Positions 7,927 through 15,393 of a stretch of DNA of 34,646 nucleotides are shown here, piece after piece. Source of the stretch: Pseudonocardia lacus (GTDB lineage Bacteria > Actinomycetota > Actinomycetes > Mycobacteriales > Pseudonocardiaceae); contig NZ_JAHDTH010000068.1 of NCBI RefSeq assembly GCF_018531445.1, forward strand, positions 1-34,646. Direction: 5' to 3'. How positions within the stretch are numbered: the first letter of the stretch is position 1; every line of letters begins with the position of its first letter. The position numbers and the translations under genes were made by a program. The notes under the pieces were generated by a model, which worked only from the letters and a program-made list of their open reading frames with translations, was not told the DNA's origin and did no database searches.

Positions 7927-9107
7927 TGGCCGACCTGCGGCGGCTGTCCGCGCTCTGCGGCGAGGTCGCCGTGGTGGGGGTGGGCGAGACCGACTACGGC
8001 ACGGACTACGTGCGCACCCGCCGCGGCGAGAAGCCATACGACAGCTACGGCTACGCCGCCCTCGCGCTCAACCGGGCGCTCGCCGATGCCGGGCTGACCA
8101 AGGACGACCTGGACGGCCTGATCGTCGGCGGTCCGATCGCCTACGAGCGGATGGCCGAGATCGCCGGGATCGAACCGGGCTGGTCGGGCTCCGGCGACGC
8201 GCCGACCTCGGTGACCCAGGCCGTCATGGCCATCACCGCCGGGTTCGCCGAGACGGTGGCCATCGTCTACGGCAACGACCAGCGCACCGCCGGCACCGCG
8301 TACGGCGGGCCGCAGGCGATGGGCGGCGAGGCGATCCTGTCCTACGTGTACTTCGCCCCGTGGGGGATGACCTCGCAGGGCGCGCTCTACGCGATGATGA
8401 CCCGGCGCTACATGGAGGTGCACGGGCTCGAACCGCACGAGCTCGGCCAGGTCGCGGTCGCCCAGCGGGCGTTCGCGGCGCTGAACCCGAACGCGGTCAT
8501 GCGCAGCCCGATCGACATCGACGACTACCTCGGCGCCCGCTACATCGCCGAGCCGCTGCGCCTCTACGACTACTGCCTGATCAACGACGGCGGCGTGGCC
8601 ATGATCCTGACCACCCGCGACCGCGCCCGCCGCGGCCCGAACCCGCTGGTCACGGTGGCCGGGTTGGGCCGGGCCGACGAGAACATCGGGGCCACCACGC
8701 TGCGCCCGCGGCTGGTCACCTTCTACCACGAGGGCCATGCCAAGGTCCGCGAGCAGGTCTACGGCACCGCCGGGATCGGACCCGGCGAGGTCGACGTGCT
8801 CGGCGTCTACGACAGCTTCAGCTGCCACGTCCCGTACGCGCTGGAGGGGATGGGGTTCTGCGAGATCGGCGACGCCGGCAAGTTCCTGGTCGAGAAGGGC
8901 GTCGGCCCGGGCGGCGCGATCCCCACCAACACCTCCGGCGGCCACCTCTCGGAGAGCTACATGCAGGGTTGGAACCACCAGCCGGAGCTGGTCCGGCAGG
9001 CCCGCGGCACGGCGGGCGAGCGCCAGGTGCCGGACGTGCGCCACACGCAGTTCGTCTCCGACGTCGCCGGCAACGTCATTTCGGTCGTCTACCGGAGCGA
9101 GCGGTGA
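7926..9107 (+). CDS. thiolase-fold protein 1 (Ltp2-like, probable retro-aldolase large subunit)
   Basis: A 393-residue thiolase-superfamily (SCP-x/lipid-transfer) protein. The fold is shown by EVAVVGVGETDYG (13-25), LADAGLTKDDLDGLIVGG, PSVTQAVMAI-like helix text near 95 and NTSGGHLSESYMQGW near the C-terminus. It lacks the thiolase active site. The position of the nucleophilic Cys is Ala92 in GDAPTSV, and the His of the GHPxG motif is Tyr in SESYMQG. In the Ltp2-type aldolases of steroid side-chain degradation the same His-to-Tyr replacement is known, with a DUF35 partner, and VYDSFS supplies a second conserved Tyr. The next gene is exactly such a DUF35 protein, in a GTGA overlap. I infer C-C cleavage of a beta-hydroxyacyl-CoA rather than thiolysis; ATG 7926 is fixed by the TGATG junction. 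Confidence 0.85.
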   Translation: MADLRRLSALCGEVAVVGVGETDYGTDYVRTRRGEKPYDSYGYAALALNRALADAGLTKDDLDGLIVGGPIAYERMAEIAGIEPGWSGSGDAPTSVTQAVMAITAGFAETVAIVYGNDQRTAGTAYGGPQAMGGEAILSYVYFAPWGMTSQGALYAMMTRRYMEVHGLEPHELGQVAVAQRAFAALNPNAVMRSPIDIDDYLGARYIAEPLRLYDYCLINDGGVAMILTTRDRARRGPNPLVTVAGLGRADENIGATTLRPRLVTFYHEGHAKVREQVYGTAGIGPGEVDVLGVYDSFSCHVPYALEGMGFCEIGDAGKFLVEKGVGPGGAIPTNTSGGHLSESYMQGWNHQPELVRQARGTAGERQVPDVRHTQFVSDVAGNVISVVYRSER

Positions 9108-9523
9108 GCGCGCCGGCGCGGCCCGCGCCGCGGCGCGGGCTCTACGACGACCCCTTCTGGGACCACGTCGACCGGCGCGACCTGCGGCTGCAGAAGTGCA
9201 CGGACGACGGGACCTTCCGCTACCCACCCGGCCCGGCCTGCCCGACGTGCCTGTCGCTGGACTGGTCGTGGGAGCCGGTCAGCGGGCACGGGTCGGTGCT
9301 GTCCTGGGTGGTCTTCCACCGCCAGTACTTCCCCGAGTTCCCCCCACCCCACGTCGTCGTGGCCGGGGAGCTCGCGGAGGGACCGATCCTGATCGCCGAC
9401 CTGGCCGGCGAGCTGCCCCCGGAGATGTCCGCCGGGACCCCGCTGCGGATCCGCTACGACGCGGCCACCGACCCCGACGGCCGCGAGCGCACGATCTTCC
9501 GCTGGGAGATCGGCCCGGCCTGA
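9104..9523 (+). CDS. DUF35 OB-fold protein 1 (thiolase partner), incomplete zinc ribbon
   Basis: A 139-residue DUF35 (Zn-ribbon plus OB-fold) protein. The ribbon is at residues 30-50: C32 and then PACPTC with C46 and C49. The fourth ligand expected at position 35 is Asp (KCTDDG), so the ribbon is CxxD-CxxC. The OB-fold follows as SGHGSVLSWVVFHRQYFPEF, a typical DUF35 strand pair, and RIRYDAATDPDGRERTIFRW. DUF35 proteins form obligate complexes with thiolase-fold enzymes (BbsA with BbsB, ChsH2 DUF35 with Ltp2) and help bind CoA. The GTG at 9104 overlaps the thiolase-like stop, so the pair is translationally coupled. The Asp substitution could still bind zinc or may mark loss of the metal. Confidence 0.88.
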   Translation: MSAPARPAPRRGLYDDPFWDHVDRRDLRLQKCTDDGTFRYPPGPACPTCLSLDWSWEPVSGHGSVLSWVVFHRQYFPEFPPPHVVVAGELAEGPILIADLAGELPPEMSAGTPLRIRYDAATDPDGRERTIFRWEIGPA

Positions 9524-9584
9524 GCAGTACCGCACGGCGCATCACCCCTGAACCTCGGTCCAACGGTGTATTGAGAGGTCACCC

Positions 9585-11006
9585 ATGCCCGCAGCACTGC
9601 GCATGGTCCGGTCGTCCCCCATCGCCTACGTCGACAACGCCCGGTTGACCCGGTTCCACTGGGTGCTACTGACCGGGATCGTGCTGGCCCAGATCCTGGA
9701 CGGCTACGAGCTGGTCACCCCGTCCTACGCGCTGCCCGGGATCGGCAAGGACTTCGCCCTGACCGCTGGCGCGCTCGGGCTGGTCGGTACCATCCAGAAC
9801 CTCGGCCTCCTGCTCGGCGCGCTGATAGCCGGCAACCTCGGCGACCGGGTGGGCCGGCGCACGCCGCTGGCCCTGGCGGTCACTCTGTACTCGATCGGCG
9901 CCCTGATCTCCGGGCTGGCCCCGAATTCCGAGATCCTCATCCTGGGCCGGATCATCGGCGGCATCGGGATCGGCATGCAGTACCCGGCGATCTTCACCCT
10001 GATCGCCGAGTTCGTCCCGGTGCGCTACCGGTCCAAGGCGATGCCGACGATGCTGTTCGCGACCGGGATCGGCACCGTGGTCGGCGGTCTGGGCGGGGTG
10101 TTCCTGATCGCCCCGCTGGGCTGGCGGGTCGGGTTCCTGGTCGGCGTCCTGCCTATCGTGCTGCTGCTCTGGGTGTGGCGGTCGTGCCCGGAGTCGGTGC
10201 GGTTCCTGCTGCTGGTCGGCAAGACCGAGCAGGCGCACGCGGTCGTGCAGCGCATCGCCCGCAGCCAGGGCGAGCAGGTCGAATTCGTCGCCGAGCCCGT
10301 GGTCACCGCGACCGCGCAGGCCGCGCCGAGCACAGCCGAGATGGGCAGGCTGCTGCGCCGCCACCTGGCCCCGCTGGTCGGGCTGACGCTGACCATCTTC
10401 TGCATCAACCTGTCCAACTTCGGCGCGGCGACCTGGATCCCGAGCCTGTTCATCGCCGGCGGCGCCACCGAGCTGCGCAGTTACCAGCTGACCCTGACCA
10501 GCGCGGTCATCTCCACCGTCCTGGCGGTGATCGTCTCGATGGCGTTCCTGGACGTGGGGCGCGAGCGGCGGTTCGGGCTGGCAGCGGTGTGCGCGTTCGG
10601 CGCCGTGTGCTTCGGCTTGTTCGGCGTGTCGTTCCTGCTCAATTGGGATCTGATGATCGCGGTGGTGCTCAGCGCGCTGTTCGCGATGGCCGCGAGCGCG
10701 GCGAACGTCTACTACTACACGCTGGCCACCGAGCTCTTCCCGACCGCGGTGCGCAGCCAGGCGGTCGCCTACGCGACCGGCTTCGGCCGGCTCGGCGCGG
10801 TGCTCGGCCCGGTCGTGCTCGGCCTCCTGCTCGGGGCGCTCACGGTGCCCACGGTGATCTACATCTTCGCGGCCCCGATGCTGCTGGCCAGCGTCTTCGC
10901 GCTGACCCTGATCCGCGGGCGCACGCGCAACACCAGCCTCGAGGCATCCTCCGGCGACGAGGCGCTTGTCGAGACCGAGAAGGCACCCGAGCAGGAGGTC
11001 AGGTGA
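9585..11006 (+). CDS. MFS transporter, aromatic acid:H+ symporter (AAHS)-like
   Basis: A 473-residue membrane protein with 12 hydrophobic segments in the MFS pattern. TM1 carries ILDGYELVTPSYALP; the acidic D(G/Y)(D/E) pair at 39-42 is the AAHS hallmark. The loop between TM2 and TM3 has GNLGDRVGRRTPL (about 83-95), the MFS signature, and LGRIIGGIGIGMQYPAIFTL forms TM4. A second Arg-rich loop, LDVGRERRFG, follows TM8. The C-terminal 30 residues are charged and cytoplasmic. AAHS proteins import benzoate-like and other organic acids by proton symport; here the importer presumably brings in the acid activated by the synthetase. ATG 9585 has GAGAGG upstream. The 61-bp gap before it is the longest in the operon and could hold a secondary promoter or an mRNA processing site. 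Confidence 0.9.
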   Translation: MPAALRMVRSSPIAYVDNARLTRFHWVLLTGIVLAQILDGYELVTPSYALPGIGKDFALTAGALGLVGTIQNLGLLLGALIAGNLGDRVGRRTPLALAVTLYSIGALISGLAPNSEILILGRIIGGIGIGMQYPAIFTLIAEFVPVRYRSKAMPTMLFATGIGTVVGGLGGVFLIAPLGWRVGFLVGVLPIVLLLWVWRSCPESVRFLLLVGKTEQAHAVVQRIARSQGEQVEFVAEPVVTATAQAAPSTAEMGRLLRRHLAPLVGLTLTIFCINLSNFGAATWIPSLFIAGGATELRSYQLTLTSAVISTVLAVIVSMAFLDVGRERRFGLAAVCAFGAVCFGLFGVSFLLNWDLMIAVVLSALFAMAASAANVYYYTLATELFPTAVRSQAVAYATGFGRLGAVLGPVVLGLLLGALTVPTVIYIFAAPMLLASVFALTLIRGRTRNTSLEASSGDEALVETEKAPEQEVR

Positions 11007-12127
11007 GCGAGGTGCGCGGCGAGGTCGCGATCGTCGGAGTCGGGCACACCGAGCAGGGCGAATTCCCGGGCGTCTCACCGGAGACGCTGTCCGTGCGGGC
11101 CGTCCGCGCGGCCCTGGACGACGCCGGGATCGACCGGTCCGCGGTCGACGGCCTGATCACCTGCAAGTCGATCCAGGGGCTCAACGCGGACGTCACGGTC
11201 GGGCCGCTGCTCGGGATCAGCCCGCCGTACTCCCAGACCCTCGACTACGGCACCTGCAACTTCTCGCTGCACCTGGCCGTGCAGGCCATCCTGTCCGGGC
11301 TGGCCAGCACGATCGTGCTCTGCTACGGCGCCAACGCGCGCACCGTCCGGTTCCCGTTCGGGGCCGCGCCGGCCACCCTGGCCGGCGCGGCCGGGCTGAT
11401 GCACATCGCCGGGCCGGCGGCGATGGCGCTGCAGCGGCACAAGGCGCTCTACGGCACCACCGACGAGCAGTTCGGCTGGATCGCGGTCTCCGAGCGGGAG
11501 TGGGCGGCCAGGAACCCGCTGGCGATCTTCCGGGAGCCGATGACCATGGACGACTACCTGGCCATGCCCTACATGGTCGAACCGCTGCGCCGCCCGGATG
11601 TGACGATGCTGGCCGACGGCGGGGTGGCGCTGGTCGTCACCACCGCCGAGCGCGCGGCCGACTTCCCGCACGACCCGGTGTACGTGCTGGGCATCGCCGA
11701 GCAGAGCGCGATCCAGGGCGAGCAGCGACCCGGCTACGTGATGCGGCCCTGGCTGGCCGACGTCGCCACCCGGATCTGGGGCACGACCGGGCTCAAGCCG
11801 TCGGACATCGACGCGCTCTACATCCAGAACCCGACCGCGGTGTGGGTGTTGCAGATGCTGGAGGCGTACGGCTTCTGCCCGGAGGGAGAGGCCGGGCCGT
11901 GGCTGGCCGAGGGACATACCCGCCCCGGCGGCGACCTGCCGCTCAATACCAACGGCGGCCAGCTCTCGGAGAGCTACATGTGGGGCTGGCTGCACATGGT
12001 CGAAGCGGTGCGCCAGCTGCGCGGCGACGCCGGTGAGCGCCAGGTGTCCGGCGCCGAGGTCGCCATGTACTGCTCGACCCAGGCCTGGGTGAAAGGAGGA
12101 GCGTCGATCCTGTCGACGCGCACCTGA
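11003..12127 (+). CDS. thiolase-fold protein 2 (Ltp2-like, probable retro-aldolase or atypical thiolase)
   Basis: A 374-residue thiolase-superfamily protein, paralogous to the gene at 7926-9107 but clearly divergent. It opens with EVAIVGVGHTEQGEFPG; residues 80-104 (LDYGTCNFSLHLAVQAI) hold Cys85 where the other copy has Ala, so a nucleophile could survive here. The C-terminal motif is NTNGGQLSESYMWGW, again with Tyr in place of the GHPxG His. A conserved Tyr is present in ALYIQNPTAVW. The strong AGGAGGT ribosome binding site and GTG 11003 lie at the end of the transporter gene (GTGA overlap). The following DUF35 gene overlaps its stop by one base. The two pairs probably handle successive or alternative acyl-CoA cleavages; this one is the better candidate for retained Cys chemistry. 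Confidence 0.85.
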   Translation: MSEVRGEVAIVGVGHTEQGEFPGVSPETLSVRAVRAALDDAGIDRSAVDGLITCKSIQGLNADVTVGPLLGISPPYSQTLDYGTCNFSLHLAVQAILSGLASTIVLCYGANARTVRFPFGAAPATLAGAAGLMHIAGPAAMALQRHKALYGTTDEQFGWIAVSEREWAARNPLAIFREPMTMDDYLAMPYMVEPLRRPDVTMLADGGVALVVTTAERAADFPHDPVYVLGIAEQSAIQGEQRPGYVMRPWLADVATRIWGTTGLKPSDIDALYIQNPTAVWVLQMLEAYGFCPEGEAGPWLAEGHTRPGGDLPLNTNGGQLSESYMWGWLHMVEAVRQLRGDAGERQVSGAEVAMYCSTQAWVKGGASILSTRT

Positions 12128-12540
12128 TGACCACCACCTACGACAAGCCCCTGCCCGACGTCGACGACCCGGACATGGGCCCGTTCTGGGCTGCCACCCG
12201 CCAGGGCCGGCTCACCGCCCAGCGCTGCGCGGACTGCACCACGTTGCGGTTCCCGGCCACCCCGGTCTGCGGCACCTGCCTGTCCGAGGACACCGGGTGG
12301 GTCGACGTGTCCGGGACCGGCACGATCTGGAGCTACGCCGTCTACCACCGCGCGTTCCACCCGGGGTTCCGCGGCGAGCTGCCCTACGTCGTGGCGATCG
12401 TGGAGAACACCGACGGGCTGCACTACACCGGCCGGGTGTTCGGACCGCGCTCCGCGGTCGCCGTCGGCGCGCCGGTGTCGGTGCGGTTCGACGCGGTGAC
12501 CCCGCAGGTCAGCCTGCCGTCGTGGGTGGTGGCGGGCTGA
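12127..12540 (+). CDS. DUF35 OB-fold protein 2 (thiolase partner), complete zinc ribbon
   Basis: A 137-residue DUF35 protein with all four zinc ligands: C34 and C37 in QRCADC, C48 and C51 in PVCGTC. The OB-fold part has the characteristic VSGTGTIWSYAVYHRAFHPG (61-80) and GELPYVVAIVENTDGLHYTG. It is the partner of the thiolase-fold protein encoded immediately upstream, whose stop overlaps this ATG (TGATG). It differs from the other DUF35 protein of the operon at Asp35/Cys37 of the ribbon, which should keep the two complexes distinct. Its stop overlaps the next ATG in the same way. Confidence 0.9.
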   Translation: MTTTYDKPLPDVDDPDMGPFWAATRQGRLTAQRCADCTTLRFPATPVCGTCLSEDTGWVDVSGTGTIWSYAVYHRAFHPGFRGELPYVVAIVENTDGLHYTGRVFGPRSAVAVGAPVSVRFDAVTPQVSLPSWVVAG

Positions 12541-13493
12541 TGGCGACCGGGTGGGTGCCGTTCGCGGAGCTGCCGGTCGTGCCCGGGACCGAGGAGCACC
12601 ACGCGTGGGACGTGTGGGGCCGCGACGACGAGCTGGGCGCGCTGAACCTGGTGGGTCCCGAGCAGGTCCGCGCGGCCTGCGGGCTGGTGCGCAGCGGCAC
12701 GGTGGTGCCGTTGAACCTGCCGCTGGACGAGCCGAAGCCAGGGCTGTTCCCGTCGAGGGAGCCGTTCCGGCACGTCGTCACGGCCAGCCGGACCGGCCGC
12801 GACGACCGGGTCGACGGGCTGTACCTGCAGGGGTCGAGCCAGTGGGACGGGCTGCGGCACATCCGGTTCCGCGAGTTCGGCTACTGGGGCGGACGCCAGG
12901 AGGACGACCTGGACGGCTCGGGTGTGCTGGGGATCGACCGCTGGGCCGAGCACGGCATGCTCGGCCGCGGGGTGCTGGTCGACCTGCCCGGTCACCTCGG
13001 CCCGGATCTGGCCCCCGACCAGCGGCTGGGCGTCGGCCCGGAGCTGATCGAGGAGATCCTGGCCGCCCAGGGCGTGCAGTTGCGCCGGGGCGACTTCCTG
13101 GTCCTGCGCACCGGCTGGCTGGAGTGGTTCCGCGGCTTGCCCGAGGCCGAGCGCGCCGAGCTGGTCGGGACCGTCGGCCACCCCGAGCACCCGCTGGCCT
13201 GCCCGGGCCTGGCCGCCGGCCGGGACACCGCCGCGTACCTCTGGGACCGCGGAGTGGTCGCCGTCGCCGCCGACAACCCGGCCATGGAGGCGCTGCCGGT
13301 CCAGCGCGACGTCGGCTTCCTGCACCGCAGGCTGATCGCCCTGCTGGGACTGGCCGTCGGTGAGTTCTGGCTCCTCGACACGCTGGCCGCGACCTGCCGC
13401 GCACAGGGCAGCTACGAGTTCCTGCTGACCTCGGGAGTGCTGCCGCTGCCGTCCGGCGTGGGCTCACCGTCGAACGCGTGTGCGGTTCTCTGA
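12540..13493 (+). CDS. cyclase-family (kynurenine formamidase-like) metal hydrolase
   Basis: A 317-residue protein of the PF04199 cyclase family, long subtype (about 300 residues). The family metal site HxGTHxDxxxH appears as QGSSQWDGLRH at 97-107: Asp103 and His107 are kept and both earlier His positions are Gln, as is common in the long subtype. Other markers are LNLVGPEQV (35-43), GVLVDLPGH, LRRGDFLVLRTGWLEWF and VVAVAADNPAMEALP. Characterised relatives hydrolyse amides, lactones or carbonyl rings, so ring opening or a final hydrolytic step is plausible. It is the last gene of the operon: it overlaps DUF35-2 by one base and is followed by about 350 bp without genes. Substrate unknown. Confidence 0.86.
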   Translation: MATGWVPFAELPVVPGTEEHHAWDVWGRDDELGALNLVGPEQVRAACGLVRSGTVVPLNLPLDEPKPGLFPSREPFRHVVTASRTGRDDRVDGLYLQGSSQWDGLRHIRFREFGYWGGRQEDDLDGSGVLGIDRWAEHGMLGRGVLVDLPGHLGPDLAPDQRLGVGPELIEEILAAQGVQLRRGDFLVLRTGWLEWFRGLPEAERAELVGTVGHPEHPLACPGLAAGRDTAAYLWDRGVVAVAADNPAMEALPVQRDVGFLHRRLIALLGLAVGEFWLLDTLAATCRAQGSYEFLLTSGVLPLPSGVGSPSNACAVL

Positions 13494-13496
13494 CGG

Positions 13497-13512
13497 CCGG
13501 CACCTGGGCCGG
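13497..13512 (+). terminator. weak hairpin after the catabolic operon
   Basis: CCGGC (13497-13501) and GCCGG (13508-13512) can pair around a 6-base loop, three bases after the cyclase stop. There is no T-tract, so intrinsic termination is doubtful. Confidence 0.25.
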
Positions 13513-13840
13513 ACGGGCACGAATGCTGCTCGATCCGAGATTGGCCACCTGGGCGTGGCCTGGTTCTACGATGACGCCACCGGCGAGAAGCGTCCGTCAC
13601 ATCGGACGTCCACGTCGGACCGGAAGGCGAGATCATGCACGGGCGTTCGGCGTGGCGCGAGCGGTTGAGCCGCTACAGCTGCATGGCCCACGGCACGTCG
13701 TAGCCGATCACCCACGCCGTGTACGGAGCCACGACGGACTGCTCCACGAGTATCAGCAGGTCGCATGACGTGCACCGAGATCGGGCGCCCACAGGTCCGG
13801 CCGCCGCTGGGCTCGAGCCGCCGTCCGGACACGACACGGT
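13513..13840. other. intergenic, nothing recognised
   Basis: This stretch separates two convergent transcription units (the + strand operon and the - strand chimera). I see no open frame with a supported start, no tRNA, and no repeat shared with the rest of the window. Confidence 0.4.
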
Positions 13841-14395
13841 CTACCGCACGGGCACCTTCCCCAACCCCAACTCCGCCCGGTCGTAGGTGCCCTCGGTGAC
13901 CCCCGCCGCCCGCAGCTTGACCTTCTGGGTCTTGCCGGTCTCGGTGCGCGGGAGCTCGGCGACCAGCTCCAGGTACTTCGGCACCATGAACCGCGGCATG
14001 GTGTCGACGCAGTACTCGAACAGCTCGCGCGGGGTGACCTCGGCGCCGTCGACGAGCACGACGACGACCTTCACCTCGTCCTCGCCGTGCTCGGAGGGCA
14101 GCGCGATCTGCCAGCTCTCGGCGAGCGCCGGGACCAGCTTGCCGTCCTGGTCGCGGGCCAGCAGCCGCTCGAAGACGTTGCTGATGTAGTACTCGTCGCC
14201 ACCCGCGCGGGTGGTGTGCGGGTCGAGCGAGTTCGGCTCGACGCCGATGCCGATGACGAAGTCCTGGGTCTCGGCGGTGTTCGGCGCGGCGCTGCCGCCG
14301 CCGCCCCCGCACCCCGCCAGCAGCAGGGCGACCGCGGGGATCAGCGACAGAACGGCTCGGCGACGCCACGACCTGCGTCCTTGCAGCGATGGCAT
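13841..14395 (-). CDS. chimeric ORF: solute-binding lipoprotein N-terminus fused to acyl-CoA ligase C-terminus
   Basis: A 184-residue open frame made of two unrelated halves. Residues 1-29 are a lipoprotein signal peptide (RRSWRRRAVLSLIPAVALL followed by lipobox LAGC, Cys29). Residues 30-96 match the start of family 5 (peptide/nickel) ABC solute-binding proteins: IGVEPNSLDPHTTRAGGDEY and LVPALAESW. From about residue 98 the text becomes the C-terminal lid of a CaiC-like acyl-CoA synthetase: GEDEVKVVVVLVDGAEVTP, CVDTMPRFMVPKYLELVAEL and TGKTQKVKLRAAG with the catalytic-Lys motif. The frame is kept across the junction near 14107. The ATG at 14395 is preferred to an earlier one because GGGAGG lies upstream and the signal peptide then begins normally. 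Neither half can do its original job; probably a deletion scar still preceded by a working promoter. Confidence 0.8.
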   Translation of the reverse strand: MPSLQGRRSWRRRAVLSLIPAVALLLAGCGGGGGSAAPNTAETQDFVIGIGVEPNSLDPHTTRAGGDEYYISNVFERLLARDQDGKLVPALAESWQIALPSEHGEDEVKVVVVLVDGAEVTPRELFEYCVDTMPRFMVPKYLELVAELPRTETGKTQKVKLRAAGVTEGTYDRAELGLGKVPVR

Positions 14396-14490
14396 GGGTG
14401 GTCCCTCCCGGGGGCGGGTCGGTCTGGCGGTGGGTGGCGGCACGGGTCTACGGGGGTGACCCGGCGGGGCGGCTCAGTGCTGCCGCCCAG

Positions 14491-14508
14491 TACTGCCGTT
14501 CGGTAGTA
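14491..14508. promoter_or_regulatory. operator-like palindrome, site 1
   Basis: TACTGCCG-TT-CGGTAGTA is an 18-bp palindrome with a single mismatched pair, 95 bp upstream of the lipoprotein-chimera start. It shares the CGGTAG half-site with two further sites toward the tetR gene. Confidence 0.5.
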
Positions 14509-14535
14509 CCGACAGAAGGCCTGCGCGGCGCGATG

Positions 14536-14551
14536 TAGACGATCGGTAGTG
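14536..14551. promoter_or_regulatory. operator-like site 2 (half-site conserved)
   Basis: GACGATCGGTAGT carries the same right half-site CGGTAG (14544-14549) as sites 1 and 3, with a poorer left half. Its centre is 43 bp from that of site 1. Confidence 0.35.
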
Positions 14552-14642
14552 CCTTCGGTCGACGTCAGCGAGGGTCTCCCGCCCAGACCAGCAAGATGGC
14601 CAGCTCGGTGGAGCCAGTTCGTCCGACTGCGACGCCAAGGTA

Positions 14643-14664
14643 GTACGACCGATCGGTAGCGTAC
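14643..14664. promoter_or_regulatory. operator-like palindrome, site 3
   Basis: The core ACCGATCGGT (14648-14657) is perfectly symmetric, and outer GTAC boxes at 14643-14646 and 14661-14664 extend the symmetry to 22 bp with mismatches. It lies 94 bp before the tetR start and repeats the CGGTAG half-site of sites 1 and 2. Confidence 0.5.
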
Positions 14665-14672
14665 GAAGCGCC

Positions 14673-14687
14673 TTGACAAGCTGTCAA
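14673..14687. promoter_or_regulatory. perfect inverted repeat TTGACA-N3-TGTCAA
   Basis: The arms read TTGACA (14673-14678) and TGTCAA (14682-14687), so each strand offers a consensus -35 hexamer. I find no convincing -10 box at 17 bp on either strand, so it may be a second operator type or part of a divergent promoter. Confidence 0.4.
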
Positions 14688-14757
14688 CGGCCCGTGAAGG
14701 TCACGCTCTGGGATCGCGGCCGCCCGGTCGTGATCCGGTGAGGAGTGGGGGTCGCAG

Positions 14758-15393
14758 ATGGTGCGCAAGGTCCGCGACCTGGAGGTCCGCCTCGCCGAGG
14801 GCAACGAGAAGCTCACCCGGCTCATCGACGCCGCGGCGCACCTCTTCTACACCTCGGGCTATGACGCCACCTCGGTCCGCGACATCGCCACCGCCGTCGG
14901 CATCCTCAAGGGCAGCGTGTACAGCCACATCGACTCCAAGGAGGACCTGCTCTACAGCATCGTCTCCGAGGCGCACGGCCGGTTCGTCGCCGCGCTCGAC
15001 GAGGTCCGCTACACCGAGGGCAGTCCGATCGCCCGGCTCCGCGCGCACCTCACCACCTACCTGCGGCTGATCATGACCAACCTGGAGAAGGTGCGGGTCT
15101 ACGACCGCAACTGGCGCAGCCTGTCCGAGCCCCGCCGCGGCAACATCGCCGCTCGCCAACGCGCCTACCAGGAGGGCGTGGCCGACCTGATCAAACAGGC
15201 CCAGGAGGCCGGCGAGGTCCGGCCTGACCGCAACCCCGCCATGCTGGCCCGCCTCGTGCTGTTCTCGCTCAACTCGCTCAACTCGTGGTTCGACCCCCGC
15301 CTACACGACGGCGAGGAGGTCACCCGCGAGTTCGTCACTACGCTCATCGCCGGACTGCAGGCCGACGCCGGTCCCGCGGCGGAGAAGCGGTGA
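14758..15393 (+). CDS. TetR/AcrR-family regulator (KstR2-like architecture)
   Basis: A 211-residue regulator. The HTH domain is at about 18-65: LTRLIDAAAHLFYTSGYDAT, VRDIATAVGILKGSVYSHI as the helix-turn-helix, then DSKEDLLYSIV. The C-terminal domain with YDRNWRSLSEPRRGNIAARQ and a closing LFSLNSLNSWFDP resembles the lipid/CoA-responsive TetR subgroup that includes KstR2; that grouping is by eye. ATG 14758 has AGGAG 13 bases upstream. It is divergent from the lipoprotein-ligase chimera, and three related palindromes lie between them, so it probably controls both directions. It may also act on CoA-metabolism genes elsewhere, because its former partner genes next door appear to have been deleted. 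Confidence 0.9.
   Translation: MVRKVRDLEVRLAEGNEKLTRLIDAAAHLFYTSGYDATSVRDIATAVGILKGSVYSHIDSKEDLLYSIVSEAHGRFVAALDEVRYTEGSPIARLRAHLTTYLRLIMTNLEKVRVYDRNWRSLSEPRRGNIAARQRAYQEGVADLIKQAQEAGEVRPDRNPAMLARLVLFSLNSLNSWFDPRLHDGEEVTREFVTTLIAGLQADAGPAAEKR

Noticed and set aside
5572..8037. An 821-codon open frame on the - strand across the CoA-transferase, oxidoreductase and thiolase genes
   Set aside because: It is antisense to three well-supported genes and rich in Arg/Gly/His repeats; an effect of GC-rich codon position three.
7926..9107. Calling the thiolase-fold genes acetyl-CoA acetyltransferases
   Set aside because: The catalytic His is Tyr in both and the nucleophilic Cys is missing in the first, so plain thiolase activity is unlikely.
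9666..11078. A 470-codon open frame on the - strand opposite the MFS transporter
   Set aside because: It is antisense to a gene with 12 membrane segments and MFS motifs; its own translation is Arg/Gln/Asp-rich filler.
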